20,861 nt of DNA from an uncultured bacterium (lineage in GTDB: Bacteria; Bacteroidota; Bacteroidia; Chitinophagales; CAIOSU01): positions 1-20,861 of the forward strand of contig CAIOSU010000386.1 of the NCBI GenBank assembly GCA_903861055.1. Reading direction: 5' to 3'. This document shows positions 1-7,366 of this stretch, piece after piece (positions within the stretch are counted from its first letter, which is position 1; each line of letters starts with the position of its first letter). The notes beneath the pieces are model-generated. The model searched no databases. It was not told the origin of the DNA and saw only the letters and a list, made by a program, of their open reading frames with translations. The translations under genes were made by a program, and so were the position numbers.

Positions 1-237
1 AGCACTGTCAATGTTTCTGGCCTTATTGTCGCCAGCAGCATAATATTCTGCCCAAAGGAAATGTATGGCATAGTCGGTACTGTCTTTTTTGCTGCCTTTT
101 TCGAGAAAGGTGCGGGCTTTGTCATAATCGCCAGAGAGTATATATTTCAGGGCATTATTGCCGTTTCCGGCCATTGCAATCTGGCCGATTAGGCAAGTAA
201 AAACGAAAACAGGAAAAAATAGCCTAAATAATTTCAA
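1..237 (-). CDS. Secreted TPR-like protein, N-terminal part (cut by window edge)
   Basis: The frame is open from a TTG at 237 down to the left edge, giving the first 79 residues. They begin MKLFRLFFPVFVFTCLIG, a short basic start followed by a hydrophobic run ending near ...QIAMA, typical of a Sec signal peptide. After it come helical segments with TPR spacing (ALKYILSGDYDKARTFLEKG, then IHFLWAEYYAAGDNKA). No ATG lies upstream in frame. The only nearby ATG is the internal Met of QIAMAG, which would remove the signal peptide, so TTG is preferred. The gene is divergent from the beta-barrel gene at 336. The function cannot be told from this fragment; TPR is a fold-level call only. It is not listed among well-known families that I can recognise. 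Confidence 0.6.
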   Translation of the reverse strand, partial: MKLFRLFFPVFVFTCLIGQIAMAGNGNNALKYILSGDYDKARTFLEKGSKKDSTDYAIHFLWAEYYAAGDNKARNIDSA

Positions 238-299
238 GTGATTGATGTTTTTTAAGTCGTACCTAATGAGGGTTATAGTTTTAACCTACTAAAATTATC

Positions 300-307
300 T
301 ATCTTTG
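300..307 (+). promoter_or_regulatory. Bacteroidota-type -7 promoter element (TATCTTTG)
   Basis: TATCTTTG matches the phylum consensus TAnnTTTG exactly. It lies 28 nt before the ATG of the PorT-like barrel gene, leaving a leader of about 25 nt. A T-rich GTTTTA about 18 nt upstream is a poor match to the -33 TTTG element. Confidence 0.5.
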
Positions 308-335
308 GCCATTATATCACACTAAATCAACCACA

Positions 336-989
336 ATGAAAAAGTTAGTTTTGATTGCTGCGGCTTTTATTTTGATGTTGCCTTCAGCATTCGCACAAAA
401 AGGATTGCACGCAGGATTGAAAGTTACGCCAATTACTACTTGGATGTTCAACAAGGACTTTTCTGATGCAGGCGATGAACTAGATTACAAAACCACCTTT
501 GGCTACATGTTTGGCGCTACGGTAAACTACCACTTTACAGATGGATTTGGTTTAGGTGCTGATTTCTTGTACTCAAGCCAAGGACAGAACTTCAAATCGT
601 TTGGCGAAGACGGTGCTGAATTGAAGGTTAAGTATTTGAAAATACCTATTCTTTTGCATTTCAACACCAACTCTGAAGAAGTTGTTTATTTCCAAGGCAA
701 TTTTGGCCCTCAATTTGGCGTGTTGCTTTCTGGTGAAGTTCAAGACCCAAACAACCTTATCGGCGACGTTGATGTTAAAGATGAACTTGAAAGTTTGAAT
801 ATTGGCTTAGTATTGGGCTTCGGTTTGGGCTTTAATGTTCACGAGAACTTTAAAATCAATGCTGGACTTCGATTCGATGGTGCCCTTACCAGCGCTACTG
901 ATAGCAAAGGTATTTTTGGCACTGAAAAAACTACTAACGTAACAGGTGGTGTTGAGCTTGGCTTCATTTATGTATTGCCTGTAAGATAA
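336..989 (+). CDS. PorT-family outer-membrane beta-barrel protein
   Basis: A 217-residue protein with a clear signal peptide (MKKLVLIAAAFILMLPSAFAQ, cleavage after AFA). The rest alternates amphipathic strands rich in Gly and aromatic residues: FGYMFGATVNYHFTDGFGLG, KYLKIPILLHFN, YFQGNFGPQFGVLL, LNIGLVLGFGLGFNV, and a final strand GGVELGFIYVLPV. The repeated 'LKIPILLHF ... G.GPQFGVLLSG' pattern is characteristic of the Bacteroidota OMP_b-brl_2/PorT-like barrels of about 200-230 residues. It is probably an eight- to ten-stranded outer-membrane barrel; substrate or role is unknown. It is monocistronic, with a -7 element upstream and a terminator directly after it. PorT itself is a T9SS component, but this broad family has many paralogues, so no T9SS role is claimed. 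Confidence 0.8.
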   Translation: MKKLVLIAAAFILMLPSAFAQKGLHAGLKVTPITTWMFNKDFSDAGDELDYKTTFGYMFGATVNYHFTDGFGLGADFLYSSQGQNFKSFGEDGAELKVKYLKIPILLHFNTNSEEVVYFQGNFGPQFGVLLSGEVQDPNNLIGDVDVKDELESLNIGLVLGFGLGFNVHENFKINAGLRFDGALTSATDSKGIFGTEKTTNVTGGVELGFIYVLPVR

Positions 990-1013
990 TACCTGCCCAT
1001 TTAAAATATAGCT

Positions 1014-1045
1014 AAAAGGGGCTGCCGCAAGGTGGCCCCTTTTTT
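1014..1045. terminator. Bidirectional rho-independent terminator
   Basis: AAAAGGGGC at 1014-1022 pairs with GCCCCTTTT at 1035-1043. The stem continues inward with T.G, G.T, C-G and C-G pairs to a GCAA tetraloop. Flanking A4 and T6 tracts give a U-run in both directions. It sits between the convergent barrel gene and recX, so it serves both. Confidence 0.8.
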
Positions 1046-1499
1046 ATTGGACTTCTTCTTTCAATACTTCCCACACCAAGTTAGGCTCAAAGCCCTTGCC
1101 TACTACATATGTTACCAGCTTATGTTGGCGTTGGTATCCCTCGGGGTCTTTCAGCAGCCGGCCTTTTTGTTCCAACAGAGCACGAATGGTGTTGTAGTAA
1201 TCGTCCCAATCAAGCGCTTTAAGGGCATTGCTAATGTGGAGTTCCTTTATCCCTTTTATTTTTAGACCCTGCACTATCTTCATTTTGCCCCACTTTTTCA
1301 GTCGCAATTTACTACCTGCGTATGTTTTGGCAAACCGTGCATCATCCAAAAACCCTTGCTCGCGCAAGTATTTAAACACCTCGGCGTGCAACTCCATAGG
1401 CACGGTAAGCTTGGCCAGCTTGTTGCGCACTTCTTGCTCGCAGCGCTCTTGGTAGGCGCAGTAGGCTTCTAGTTTCGATATGGCTTCTGATGGGGTCAA
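1044..1499 (-). CDS. recX: Regulatory protein RecX
   Basis: 151 residues matching the RecX family, which binds RecA and limits its filament growth and recombinase activity in the cytoplasm. Visible hallmarks are the N-terminal helical module (YCAYQERCEQEVRNKL), the central 'LREQGFLDDARFAKTYAGSKLRLKKWGKMKIVQGLKIKGI', and the C-terminal third module ending in 'VGKGFEPNLVWEVL'. The length is usual for the family. The start is TTG; a TAG stop lies a few codons upstream and the next in-frame ATG (residue 35) would remove the first module. The gene is monocistronic here; recA is not in the window. It ends inside the shared terminator. Confidence 0.92.
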   Translation of the reverse strand: MTPSEAISKLEAYCAYQERCEQEVRNKLAKLTVPMELHAEVFKYLREQGFLDDARFAKTYAGSKLRLKKWGKMKIVQGLKIKGIKELHISNALKALDWDDYYNTIRALLEQKGRLLKDPEGYQRQHKLVTYVVGKGFEPNLVWEVLKEEVQ

Positions 1500-1647
1500 G
1501 CAAGATAAAGGTACGAACTACGATTTTGAAATTGAAGTATAGGGCTGTAAAACCAACCAAGGCAATGGCTACGTTAAGCAAAGGATATACAGGGTTTAGT
1601 CGTCTTATTGGGTAAGGATTGATAACTTGCAGCTTGTTGAAGCGCTT

Positions 1648-2349
1648 ATGAATAAACAGCTTACTTTAATGTATCTGCTTTTGTTTTGGTTTGCCACAGT
1701 TGGGCATGGCCAAACTACAAACTATGCGTTGAAGTTTATACCCACATTCAACAACCAACCCTTGCAACTATATAAGGCGTACTACCTACCTAACATAAAT
1801 GATAGTATTACAATAGAAGGGTTGCGGTTTTATGTATCTGGGGTAAAGCTATTGAAAGGCGTTAAAGTAGTACACGAATTAGTAAATGGCTATTACTTAG
1901 TAGATGCAACCATACCCGAAACTCAATCCTTAGAGCTTGATTTACCCAAACCCTTCATTTTCGACCAAATACAACTCCACATCGGTATTGATAGTATTAC
2001 TAATGTTTCCGGAGCGATGGGCGGTGCGCTTGACCCCATGAACGGCATGTATTGGGCATGGCAGAGCGGTTTTATCAACTTTAAACTAGAAGGCACGAGC
2101 CCAGTATGCAACTCCCGAAATCATAAATTCCAGTACCACATCGGGGGCTACATGCCTCCTTTCAATGCCTTACAAACCGTTACTTTTTCTTGCACCAATG
2201 ACGGAGACCTAACCGTGTATATTGCGCTTGATAAAATACTGGGTAGCTTAGATTTAAAGTTGGAGCCCGAAATCATGTCGCCCAGCGCTAAGGCAATATC
2301 CTTGTCAACTATTATCAAGCAAAACTTTACTACCAATATACAGCCATGA
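1648..2349 (+). CDS. MbnP-like copper-protein family lipoprotein/periplasmic protein
   Basis: A 233-residue protein starting at ATG 1648 (an in-frame TTG at 1627 would add seven residues before the signal peptide). The signal peptide is MNKQLTLMYLLLFWFATVGH, cleaved near GHG-QTT. The body matches the MbnP family: an N-terminal strand pair 'ALKFIPTFNNQPLQL', 'GLRFYVSGVKLL', 'QIQLHIGID' (His111), the core 'GALDPMNGMYWAWQSGFINFKLEG' (Trp136 and Trp138), and 'NHKFQYHIGGY' (His159, His164). Cys154 and Cys182 could form a disulfide. In methanotrophs MbnP binds Cu(I) after its partner MbnH oxidises a Trp to kynurenine. The next gene is exactly such a diheme peroxidase homologue and overlaps this one by four bases (ATGA), arguing for coupled expression. 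Family assignment is strong; copper as the ligand here is inferred. Confidence 0.82.
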   Translation: MNKQLTLMYLLLFWFATVGHGQTTNYALKFIPTFNNQPLQLYKAYYLPNINDSITIEGLRFYVSGVKLLKGVKVVHELVNGYYLVDATIPETQSLELDLPKPFIFDQIQLHIGIDSITNVSGAMGGALDPMNGMYWAWQSGFINFKLEGTSPVCNSRNHKFQYHIGGYMPPFNALQTVTFSCTNDGDLTVYIALDKILGSLDLKLEPEIMSPSAKAISLSTIIKQNFTTNIQP

Positions 2350-3371
2350 AGAAGCTTTGGCTGATATTATTTGGATTGGGTTTGCTGTCGTTTACGGTAT
2401 CTAAGGGGTTTAAGCTGGCGTATCCTTCTTATTTTCCGAAGCCCGTTTACGACTTTAAGAAAAATCCATTAACCCAACAAAAAATTGACCTGGGCAGGGT
2501 GCTTTTTTACGACCCTATTCTCTCTAAAGACAACTCCATATCGTGTGCATCTTGCCACTCGCCATACAATGCCTTTGCGCACGTTGACCATGATTTGAGC
2601 CACGGCATTAACGACCAAATAGGCACCCGAAACGCCCCCGCGTTGATAAACTTGGCTTGGCAATCGGAGTTTATGTGGGATGGTGCCATAAACCACCTGG
2701 ATATGCAAGCCTTAGCACCCATAAGCCATCCCAAGGAAATGGACGAAGATATTGCCAACGTAGTAAGTAAACTGCGCCAAATACCTATGTACCGTGGGTT
2801 GTTTTTTGATGCGTTTGCAGATAGCACTATTACTGGAGCGCAAACATTGAAGGCCCTATCGCAGTTTCAATTGACTTTTATATCAGCCAACGCCAAGTAC
2901 GATAGTGTAATGCGCAAGGAATCCGTATTTACGGAGCAAGAAGCTAACGGCTATCACCTATTTAAGCAGCACTGCAACAGCTGCCATACGGAGCCTTTGT
3001 TCAGTACTTACGAGTTTACTGATAACGGTTTGAACATAGACAGCACCCTTAACGACCTTGGCCGGGTGGTTATTAGCCACAACCCTCTAGACTCGTTCAA
3101 ATTCAAAGTACCCACCTTACGCAATGCGGCATACTCATTCCCTTACATGCACGATGGGCGGTTTGCAAAGCTATCGCAAGTGGTTACTCACTACACCAGC
3201 CTTACCTTCTGCAACCAAAAGGATAAAAGGTTACAACAACCTATTATACTTACTCAAAACGAAAAGGTGGATTTGGTAGCATTCCTGTTGACTTTGAGCG
3301 ATAAATCTTTCGTTTTCAACCCCAATTATAGCTACCCTAAAGAAATTTTAGCCCGCTGGCGAAGGGATTAA
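2346..3371 (+). CDS. MbnH-like diheme cytochrome c peroxidase (bCcP/MauG superfamily)
   Basis: 341 residues with two c-type heme motifs, CASCH (67-71) and CNSCH (210-214), and the N-terminal hydrophobic export or anchor segment LWLILFGLGLLSFTVS. Family landmarks are 'LGRVLFYDPILSKDNSISCASCH', 'GTRNAPALINLAWQSEFMWDG' (93-113), 'PISHPKEM' (125-132), and 'VPTLRNAAYSFPYMHDGRF' (255-273), the region supplying distal heme ligands in this superfamily. Members either reduce H2O2 or, like MauG and MbnH, oxidise a partner protein. Overlap with the MbnP-like gene (stop TGA inside ATGA) favours the MbnH role: converting a Trp of MbnP to kynurenine. It acts in the periplasm and needs cytochrome c maturation, whose genes are not in this window. 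A generic peroxidase is the alternative. Confidence 0.88.
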   Translation: MKKLWLILFGLGLLSFTVSKGFKLAYPSYFPKPVYDFKKNPLTQQKIDLGRVLFYDPILSKDNSISCASCHSPYNAFAHVDHDLSHGINDQIGTRNAPALINLAWQSEFMWDGAINHLDMQALAPISHPKEMDEDIANVVSKLRQIPMYRGLFFDAFADSTITGAQTLKALSQFQLTFISANAKYDSVMRKESVFTEQEANGYHLFKQHCNSCHTEPLFSTYEFTDNGLNIDSTLNDLGRVVISHNPLDSFKFKVPTLRNAAYSFPYMHDGRFAKLSQVVTHYTSLTFCNQKDKRLQQPIILTQNEKVDLVAFLLTLSDKSFVFNPNYSYPKEILARWRRD

Positions 3372-3412
3372 ACAATGATGGCGTCAAACAATTAACAAAC
3401 ACTGCTAACCCT

Positions 3413-4777
3413 ATGAAAAAAATACTCTTTTCGCTACTTGCCTGTTGCTATTTGGCCGTTTCGGTTGCTCAAACAAACCCTGCCATTATCGCTTGGTTGC
3501 AAAACAACTCCCTACTAGGCAGCTATTATGTGCAAGGCAACTCTACAGCCAGAAGTAACAATACGCTGGCAAACGTGCAAACGGTGCAGTACTCCACAGA
3601 CTGGGTGTATGTTACCACCCAAGGCATCCCTAGTTACCCAACGGGGCCGTTTTTGGACAACAACCCGTCACAAGCTACCGGGCAGAACGCCATTTTTAAG
3701 ATTTCATTAAAGCCCACCCAAAATACAGGGGCAGCGATTAACACCAATGGCGGCAACATTGGTATATTCATCAATGGGGTAGCACTGTTCGATTACCGCG
3801 ATGGTGTTTCCTGGAAAAATAGTGCCGGCGCTTTAGCGGGCGGCCCTGCGGGCGGCATGGGCGATGGCGTGTGGAACCGCGATGCCATTGTAGCCGAAAA
3901 AGCAGGGTTCGATTGTGCCAAAGGCCACCCAGCTATGGGCAACTACCACCACCACCAAAACCCATCAGCATTTAAGCTAGATCTTACCGTAATCTCTACC
4001 GTTTGCAACTTATACGATGCCGATGGTTTGTACACTATTGACAGCACAGAACATTCGCCATTATTAGGTTTTTCTTACGATGGATTCCCTATTTATGGTG
4101 CTTATGGTTACAAAAACACTGACGGTACTGGCGGTATTGCTCGCATGCAATCTAGCTATTCATTGCGAAACATTACCACCCGCACCACATACGCCAACGG
4201 TAATACAGTAACCGCGGGCCCGCCAGTAAATGGCACTTATCCTTTGGGTCTTTTTAGGGAAGACTATGAGTACATTGCCAACGCAGCCCCTGAGTATTTA
4301 GACGAGCACAATGGCCGCTATTGTGAAACGCCCGAATACCCGAACGGCACTTATGCATACTTCTGCACTGTTGACGAAAACTGGAACTCTGCATATCCTT
4401 ATGCGGTGGGGCCAACATTTTATGGCGTAAAAAATGCTGTAAAAGTCCCCTCTATAACCGAAGCGGTAACCACCTACATACCCACTGAAGACACCACTGG
4501 TACCGGTATTGTAACCCAAGACTTTGATAACTTAAAGGTTTCCTTGTTCCCCAACCCAGCCAACGATTTGCTAGCTATACAGTACAATGGATTGTTGAAG
4601 GAAACTATTAAAGTGCAGATGTTTGATATTTCTGGCAAATTGATAATAGAAACCGCCATTAACCAAGGCAGCACCATTGCATATATGGATATAAGCACGG
4701 TTTACAATGGTATGTATTTGATGCAATTATCCAACAACGAATTTACTTCGGTACAAAAAGTACTGATACAGCGATAA
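3413..4777 (+). CDS. YHYH-domain protein with T9SS type A sorting domain
   Basis: 454 residues, 41 nt after the peroxidase gene and so probably in the same transcript. A signal peptide (MKKILFSLLACCYLAVSVAQ) is followed by the YHYH domain (about 90-345): 'IGIFINGVALFDYRDG', 'GHPAMGNYHHHQNP' (YHHH at 178-181, where the family motif is usually YHYH), 'HSPLLGFSYDGFPIYGAYGY', and 'LDEHNGRYCETPEYPNGTYAYF' (296-317). A Thr-rich linker leads to a C-terminal type A sorting domain (about 375-454) with 'VSLFPNPANDLL', 'VQMFDISGKLI' and 'NGMYLMQL', directing export and surface attachment through T9SS. The YHYH family has no established function that I know; the clustered His, Asp and Glu suggest metal binding. 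Its position next to an MbnP/MbnH pair fits a surface metal-binding role (inference). Confidence 0.85.
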   Translation: MKKILFSLLACCYLAVSVAQTNPAIIAWLQNNSLLGSYYVQGNSTARSNNTLANVQTVQYSTDWVYVTTQGIPSYPTGPFLDNNPSQATGQNAIFKISLKPTQNTGAAINTNGGNIGIFINGVALFDYRDGVSWKNSAGALAGGPAGGMGDGVWNRDAIVAEKAGFDCAKGHPAMGNYHHHQNPSAFKLDLTVISTVCNLYDADGLYTIDSTEHSPLLGFSYDGFPIYGAYGYKNTDGTGGIARMQSSYSLRNITTRTTYANGNTVTAGPPVNGTYPLGLFREDYEYIANAAPEYLDEHNGRYCETPEYPNGTYAYFCTVDENWNSAYPYAVGPTFYGVKNAVKVPSITEAVTTYIPTEDTTGTGIVTQDFDNLKVSLFPNPANDLLAIQYNGLLKETIKVQMFDISGKLIIETAINQGSTIAYMDISTVYNGMYLMQLSNNEFTSVQKVLIQR

Positions 4778-4815
4778 CTCCCTTATTGTTTTGATGATTG
4801 TTGTTTGTTGAACCA

Positions 4816-4850
4816 AGAAGGCTGCTCTCAAAGGGGCGGCCTTCTATTTT
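4816..4850. terminator. Bidirectional rho-independent terminator
   Basis: AGAAGGC at 4816-4822 pairs with GCCTTCT at 4839-4845. TGCTC and GGGCG extend the stem inward by five more pairs, two of them wobble, around a short loop. TATTTTAT follows on the + strand. It separates the YHYH gene from the convergent TonB receptor gene, which ends at 4849. Confidence 0.7.
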
Positions 4851-7233
4851 ATAGCTCAATTACAATACCTATCGAAGGCAATATCAATCCGTCTTCGCTC
4901 GGAACCCTTTTCATTTGGTATCGGGTAGGGTCATTGGCGTCAACCACTAAGTTTCCGTTGGCATCCCTTACGGCTACCAAATCGGGGTTCAGCTTGGTGG
5001 TACTGTTCAGCACATTGCGTATATCCAAGTATAAGTTCAACGACCATTTCTTGAAATACCACCGTTTGTCTACCCTTATATCCCACTGCTGGCCTAATGA
5101 GTTGCGGCCTTCGTTCAGTTGGTTATAATCAAGCTGGGCTTCGCCTTTAACATCCCAAACACTTATCAGCGAGGAATATGCTGCATCGTAAGGGGTAAAT
5201 GGATTGCCAGTAGCCAACCCAAAACGAGTTCCAATATCCCAGTTACGTTTAAATTTCTTGCCCACCGCTATACTAAACACATGGCGCCTGTCCCAGCTAC
5301 TATATCTATAATCACCATTTTTATCCGTAAACTCGCTAATAGCGAAGGTATATGAAGCAATACCAAAGAATCCTTTAAACAACTTTTGCTGTACCGATAC
5401 CTCAAAGCCATACGCCCGTCCATCTGAGTTGCTATTGGCCGGTGCATCGCCCACTACGCCATATACTGCACCCAAGTTTGCCAACGAAATACTATCATCC
5501 AGCAAAAACGGATAGTTATTGTACAACTTCAAAAAACCCTCAATGCTCACCCTAGTATTGCTTTGGGTAGTATAATCAGTACCGATAACAAACTGTGTAT
5601 TGCCTATGTAGTTCAGCGTGTTTTTGTTTGTCAGTGTGCCTAAGCTATCACGGTAGCTGAGGGTAGTATTGGGTGGCAATTGGAAATAACGACCCGTGTT
5701 GAAGTTGATGTTCCAGCCTGGTTTAAGCGTGTAGCTTGCCGAGAAACGAGGCGATAATTGGCGCAGCGGATTGGCCATTCGGCTATTGTAGCTATTAATA
5801 TCAGTGCGCAGTCCCAGTGACAACGACAATCGGCTGTTGAAAAAGCTGCGGCTTACCTGCCCGAACAAAGCTCCTTTGTGCTGGTTGATTTTAGAGCTGT
5901 AGCTGGCCGTAAAGTTGCCTGCATCTGTTGGCACCACTGCGATACTATTTATTTCGTATTGTGCAAACTCGTATCCAGCGCCAAAGTTTAGCTTAAAGCC
6001 ACCCACTAGCATATTTTGCTCGTAGCGAAGCTTATTTTCGCTCTCGTTGCTCGTTAAGCGGAACAACAAAGCATCGGGGTTGTCGTTTTCATTATCTCGA
6101 TACTTAAAGTTCTCGTTGTTTTGCTGGGTACGGCTGGCCACCAATAGATAGTTGCCGTTTTCAGTAAACTTTCGGTAGCGAGCGCCTATAGTATAGTTCC
6201 ATTGGTTAAAATAGGGTAAAAAGCCCAAAATGTATTGTTGGTCTTCTGTTTCGTTGGCGCCCAGGTTTAGTTTAAATTTATCGAAAGCACCCAAGCCCAA
6301 TACAATCAATTCGCTCTTGTTCTTGAATTTAGTTTTAATCTTAAATTGGGCATCGTTGTATAATGGCAAAAATGGTAAACCCAGTGCTTTAAACAACAAT
6401 TGCTGATAGCTGCGGCGGTAGGAGGCAATAAAGGTAGTGTTGTTTTTCTTTTTACTAAACGGCCCTTCTAACGATAACCCCGCTTCGGTAGCACCAATGG
6501 TAAAGCGGCTGGCAACACGATCGTTGCGGCCCTCTTTAAAACCAAACTCCATAATACTGCTCAAGGTGTTGCCCCGGTTGGCTGGGAAGGCACCAGAGTA
6601 AAAATCAACTTCCTTAATAAAATCGACATTAATGAAACCATTACTACCACCCGATGCCCCTTGAGTGCTAAAATGATTGATGCTTGGTATCTCAATACCA
6701 TCAATAAAAAAACGGTTTTCGTTTGGGCTGCCACCGCGCACAATAATATCATTGCGAAACGATACTCCCGTTGAAACCCCAGGTAATGATTGTATTACCC
6801 TACTAATATCTCTATTGCCTCCCGGATAACGCTCAATTTCGTTGGCACTTACCGTTTTTACAGAGAGTGGACTTTCGGCCGTTTTGGCATAGGGGCTTTC
6901 TTTTATCACTACCTCATCCAACGACTCTGAAGATTGGGCCAACACGATATTTAAAATGGTCTTCTTGTTAGTATAAGCCTCAATATCGAAAAGGGTTTTG
7001 GTTGTATATCCCAAAAACGATACTTGCAGGTTATATAGCCCTGGCTTCAAATCCGTTAAAACATAGTTGCCATCAATATCGGTAGTGGTGCCAGTAGTGG
7101 TATTTTGTATAGTGATATTGGCAAACGGGATAGGCTCGTTGGTTAGTTCATCGGTTACTTTTCCCGATATGGTGCCTTGAGACCAGGCGGCCAATTGCAT
7201 CAACAATGAGCAAATTATGAGTGTGCTTTTCAT
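4849..7233 (-). CDS. TonB-dependent outer-membrane receptor with carboxypeptidase-D-like N-terminal domain
   Basis: 794 residues. Order: signal peptide (MKSTLIICSLLMQLAAWSQG); a CarboxypepD_reg-like beta-sandwich (about 21-105: 'GTISGKVTDELTNEPIPFAN', 'TDIDGNYVL', 'VSFLGYTT'); a plug domain (about 110-235: 'SLPGVS', 'RNDIIVRGGSPNENRFFIDG', 'VDFYSGAFPANRG'); then a beta-barrel of roughly 550 residues ending 'LPSIGIVIEL'. It would import a ligand across the outer membrane using TonB energy. No SusD partner is adjacent, so glycan uptake is not indicated. It converges with the MbnP/MbnH/YHYH cluster but has its own transcription unit, and nothing in the sequence shows that it belongs to that system. 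Substrate unknown. Confidence 0.88.
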   Translation of the reverse strand: MKSTLIICSLLMQLAAWSQGTISGKVTDELTNEPIPFANITIQNTTTGTTTDIDGNYVLTDLKPGLYNLQVSFLGYTTKTLFDIEAYTNKKTILNIVLAQSSESLDEVVIKESPYAKTAESPLSVKTVSANEIERYPGGNRDISRVIQSLPGVSTGVSFRNDIIVRGGSPNENRFFIDGIEIPSINHFSTQGASGGSNGFINVDFIKEVDFYSGAFPANRGNTLSSIMEFGFKEGRNDRVASRFTIGATEAGLSLEGPFSKKKNNTTFIASYRRSYQQLLFKALGLPFLPLYNDAQFKIKTKFKNKSELIVLGLGAFDKFKLNLGANETEDQQYILGFLPYFNQWNYTIGARYRKFTENGNYLLVASRTQQNNENFKYRDNENDNPDALLFRLTSNESENKLRYEQNMLVGGFKLNFGAGYEFAQYEINSIAVVPTDAGNFTASYSSKINQHKGALFGQVSRSFFNSRLSLSLGLRTDINSYNSRMANPLRQLSPRFSASYTLKPGWNINFNTGRYFQLPPNTTLSYRDSLGTLTNKNTLNYIGNTQFVIGTDYTTQSNTRVSIEGFLKLYNNYPFLLDDSISLANLGAVYGVVGDAPANSNSDGRAYGFEVSVQQKLFKGFFGIASYTFAISEFTDKNGDYRYSSWDRRHVFSIAVGKKFKRNWDIGTRFGLATGNPFTPYDAAYSSLISVWDVKGEAQLDYNQLNEGRNSLGQQWDIRVDKRWYFKKWSLNLYLDIRNVLNSTTKLNPDLVAVRDANGNLVVDANDPTRYQMKRVPSEDGLILPSIGIVIEL

Positions 7234-7258
7234 ATTAAAATTAGATAGGCAAGTGAAA

Positions 7259-7266
7259 CAAGGATA
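7259..7266 (-). promoter_or_regulatory. Possible -7 promoter element (TATCCTTG) for the TonB receptor
   Basis: On the minus strand TATCCTTG matches TAnnTTTG in all but one defined base, and TTG lies 20 nt upstream at the place of the -33 element. It is 26 nt before the receptor ATG, so the leader would be about 20 nt. Confidence 0.35.
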
Positions 7267-7307
7267 TGGTCAATTTGTTTATTTAGCAATATAAACTTAA
7301 CAAACGA

Positions 7308-7339
7308 GAAAAGGCGGCTCCTTTCCCAAGAAACCGCCT
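7308..7339 (-). terminator. Rho-independent terminator of the toroid protein gene
   Basis: On the minus strand AGGCGG (7339-7334) pairs with CCGCCT (7317-7312) around a 16-nt loop and is followed by TTTTC. It begins 28 nt after the stop of the gene ending at 7367. A six-pair stem with a large loop makes this moderate rather than strong. Confidence 0.55.
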
Positions 7340-7366
7340 AACGACACTTCCAACTCAATCCTATTC

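Noticed and set aside
4849..7233. TonB receptor as the copper importer of the neighbouring cluster
   Set aside because: It is on the opposite strand behind a terminator and shows no copper-specific motif; adjacency alone is not enough.
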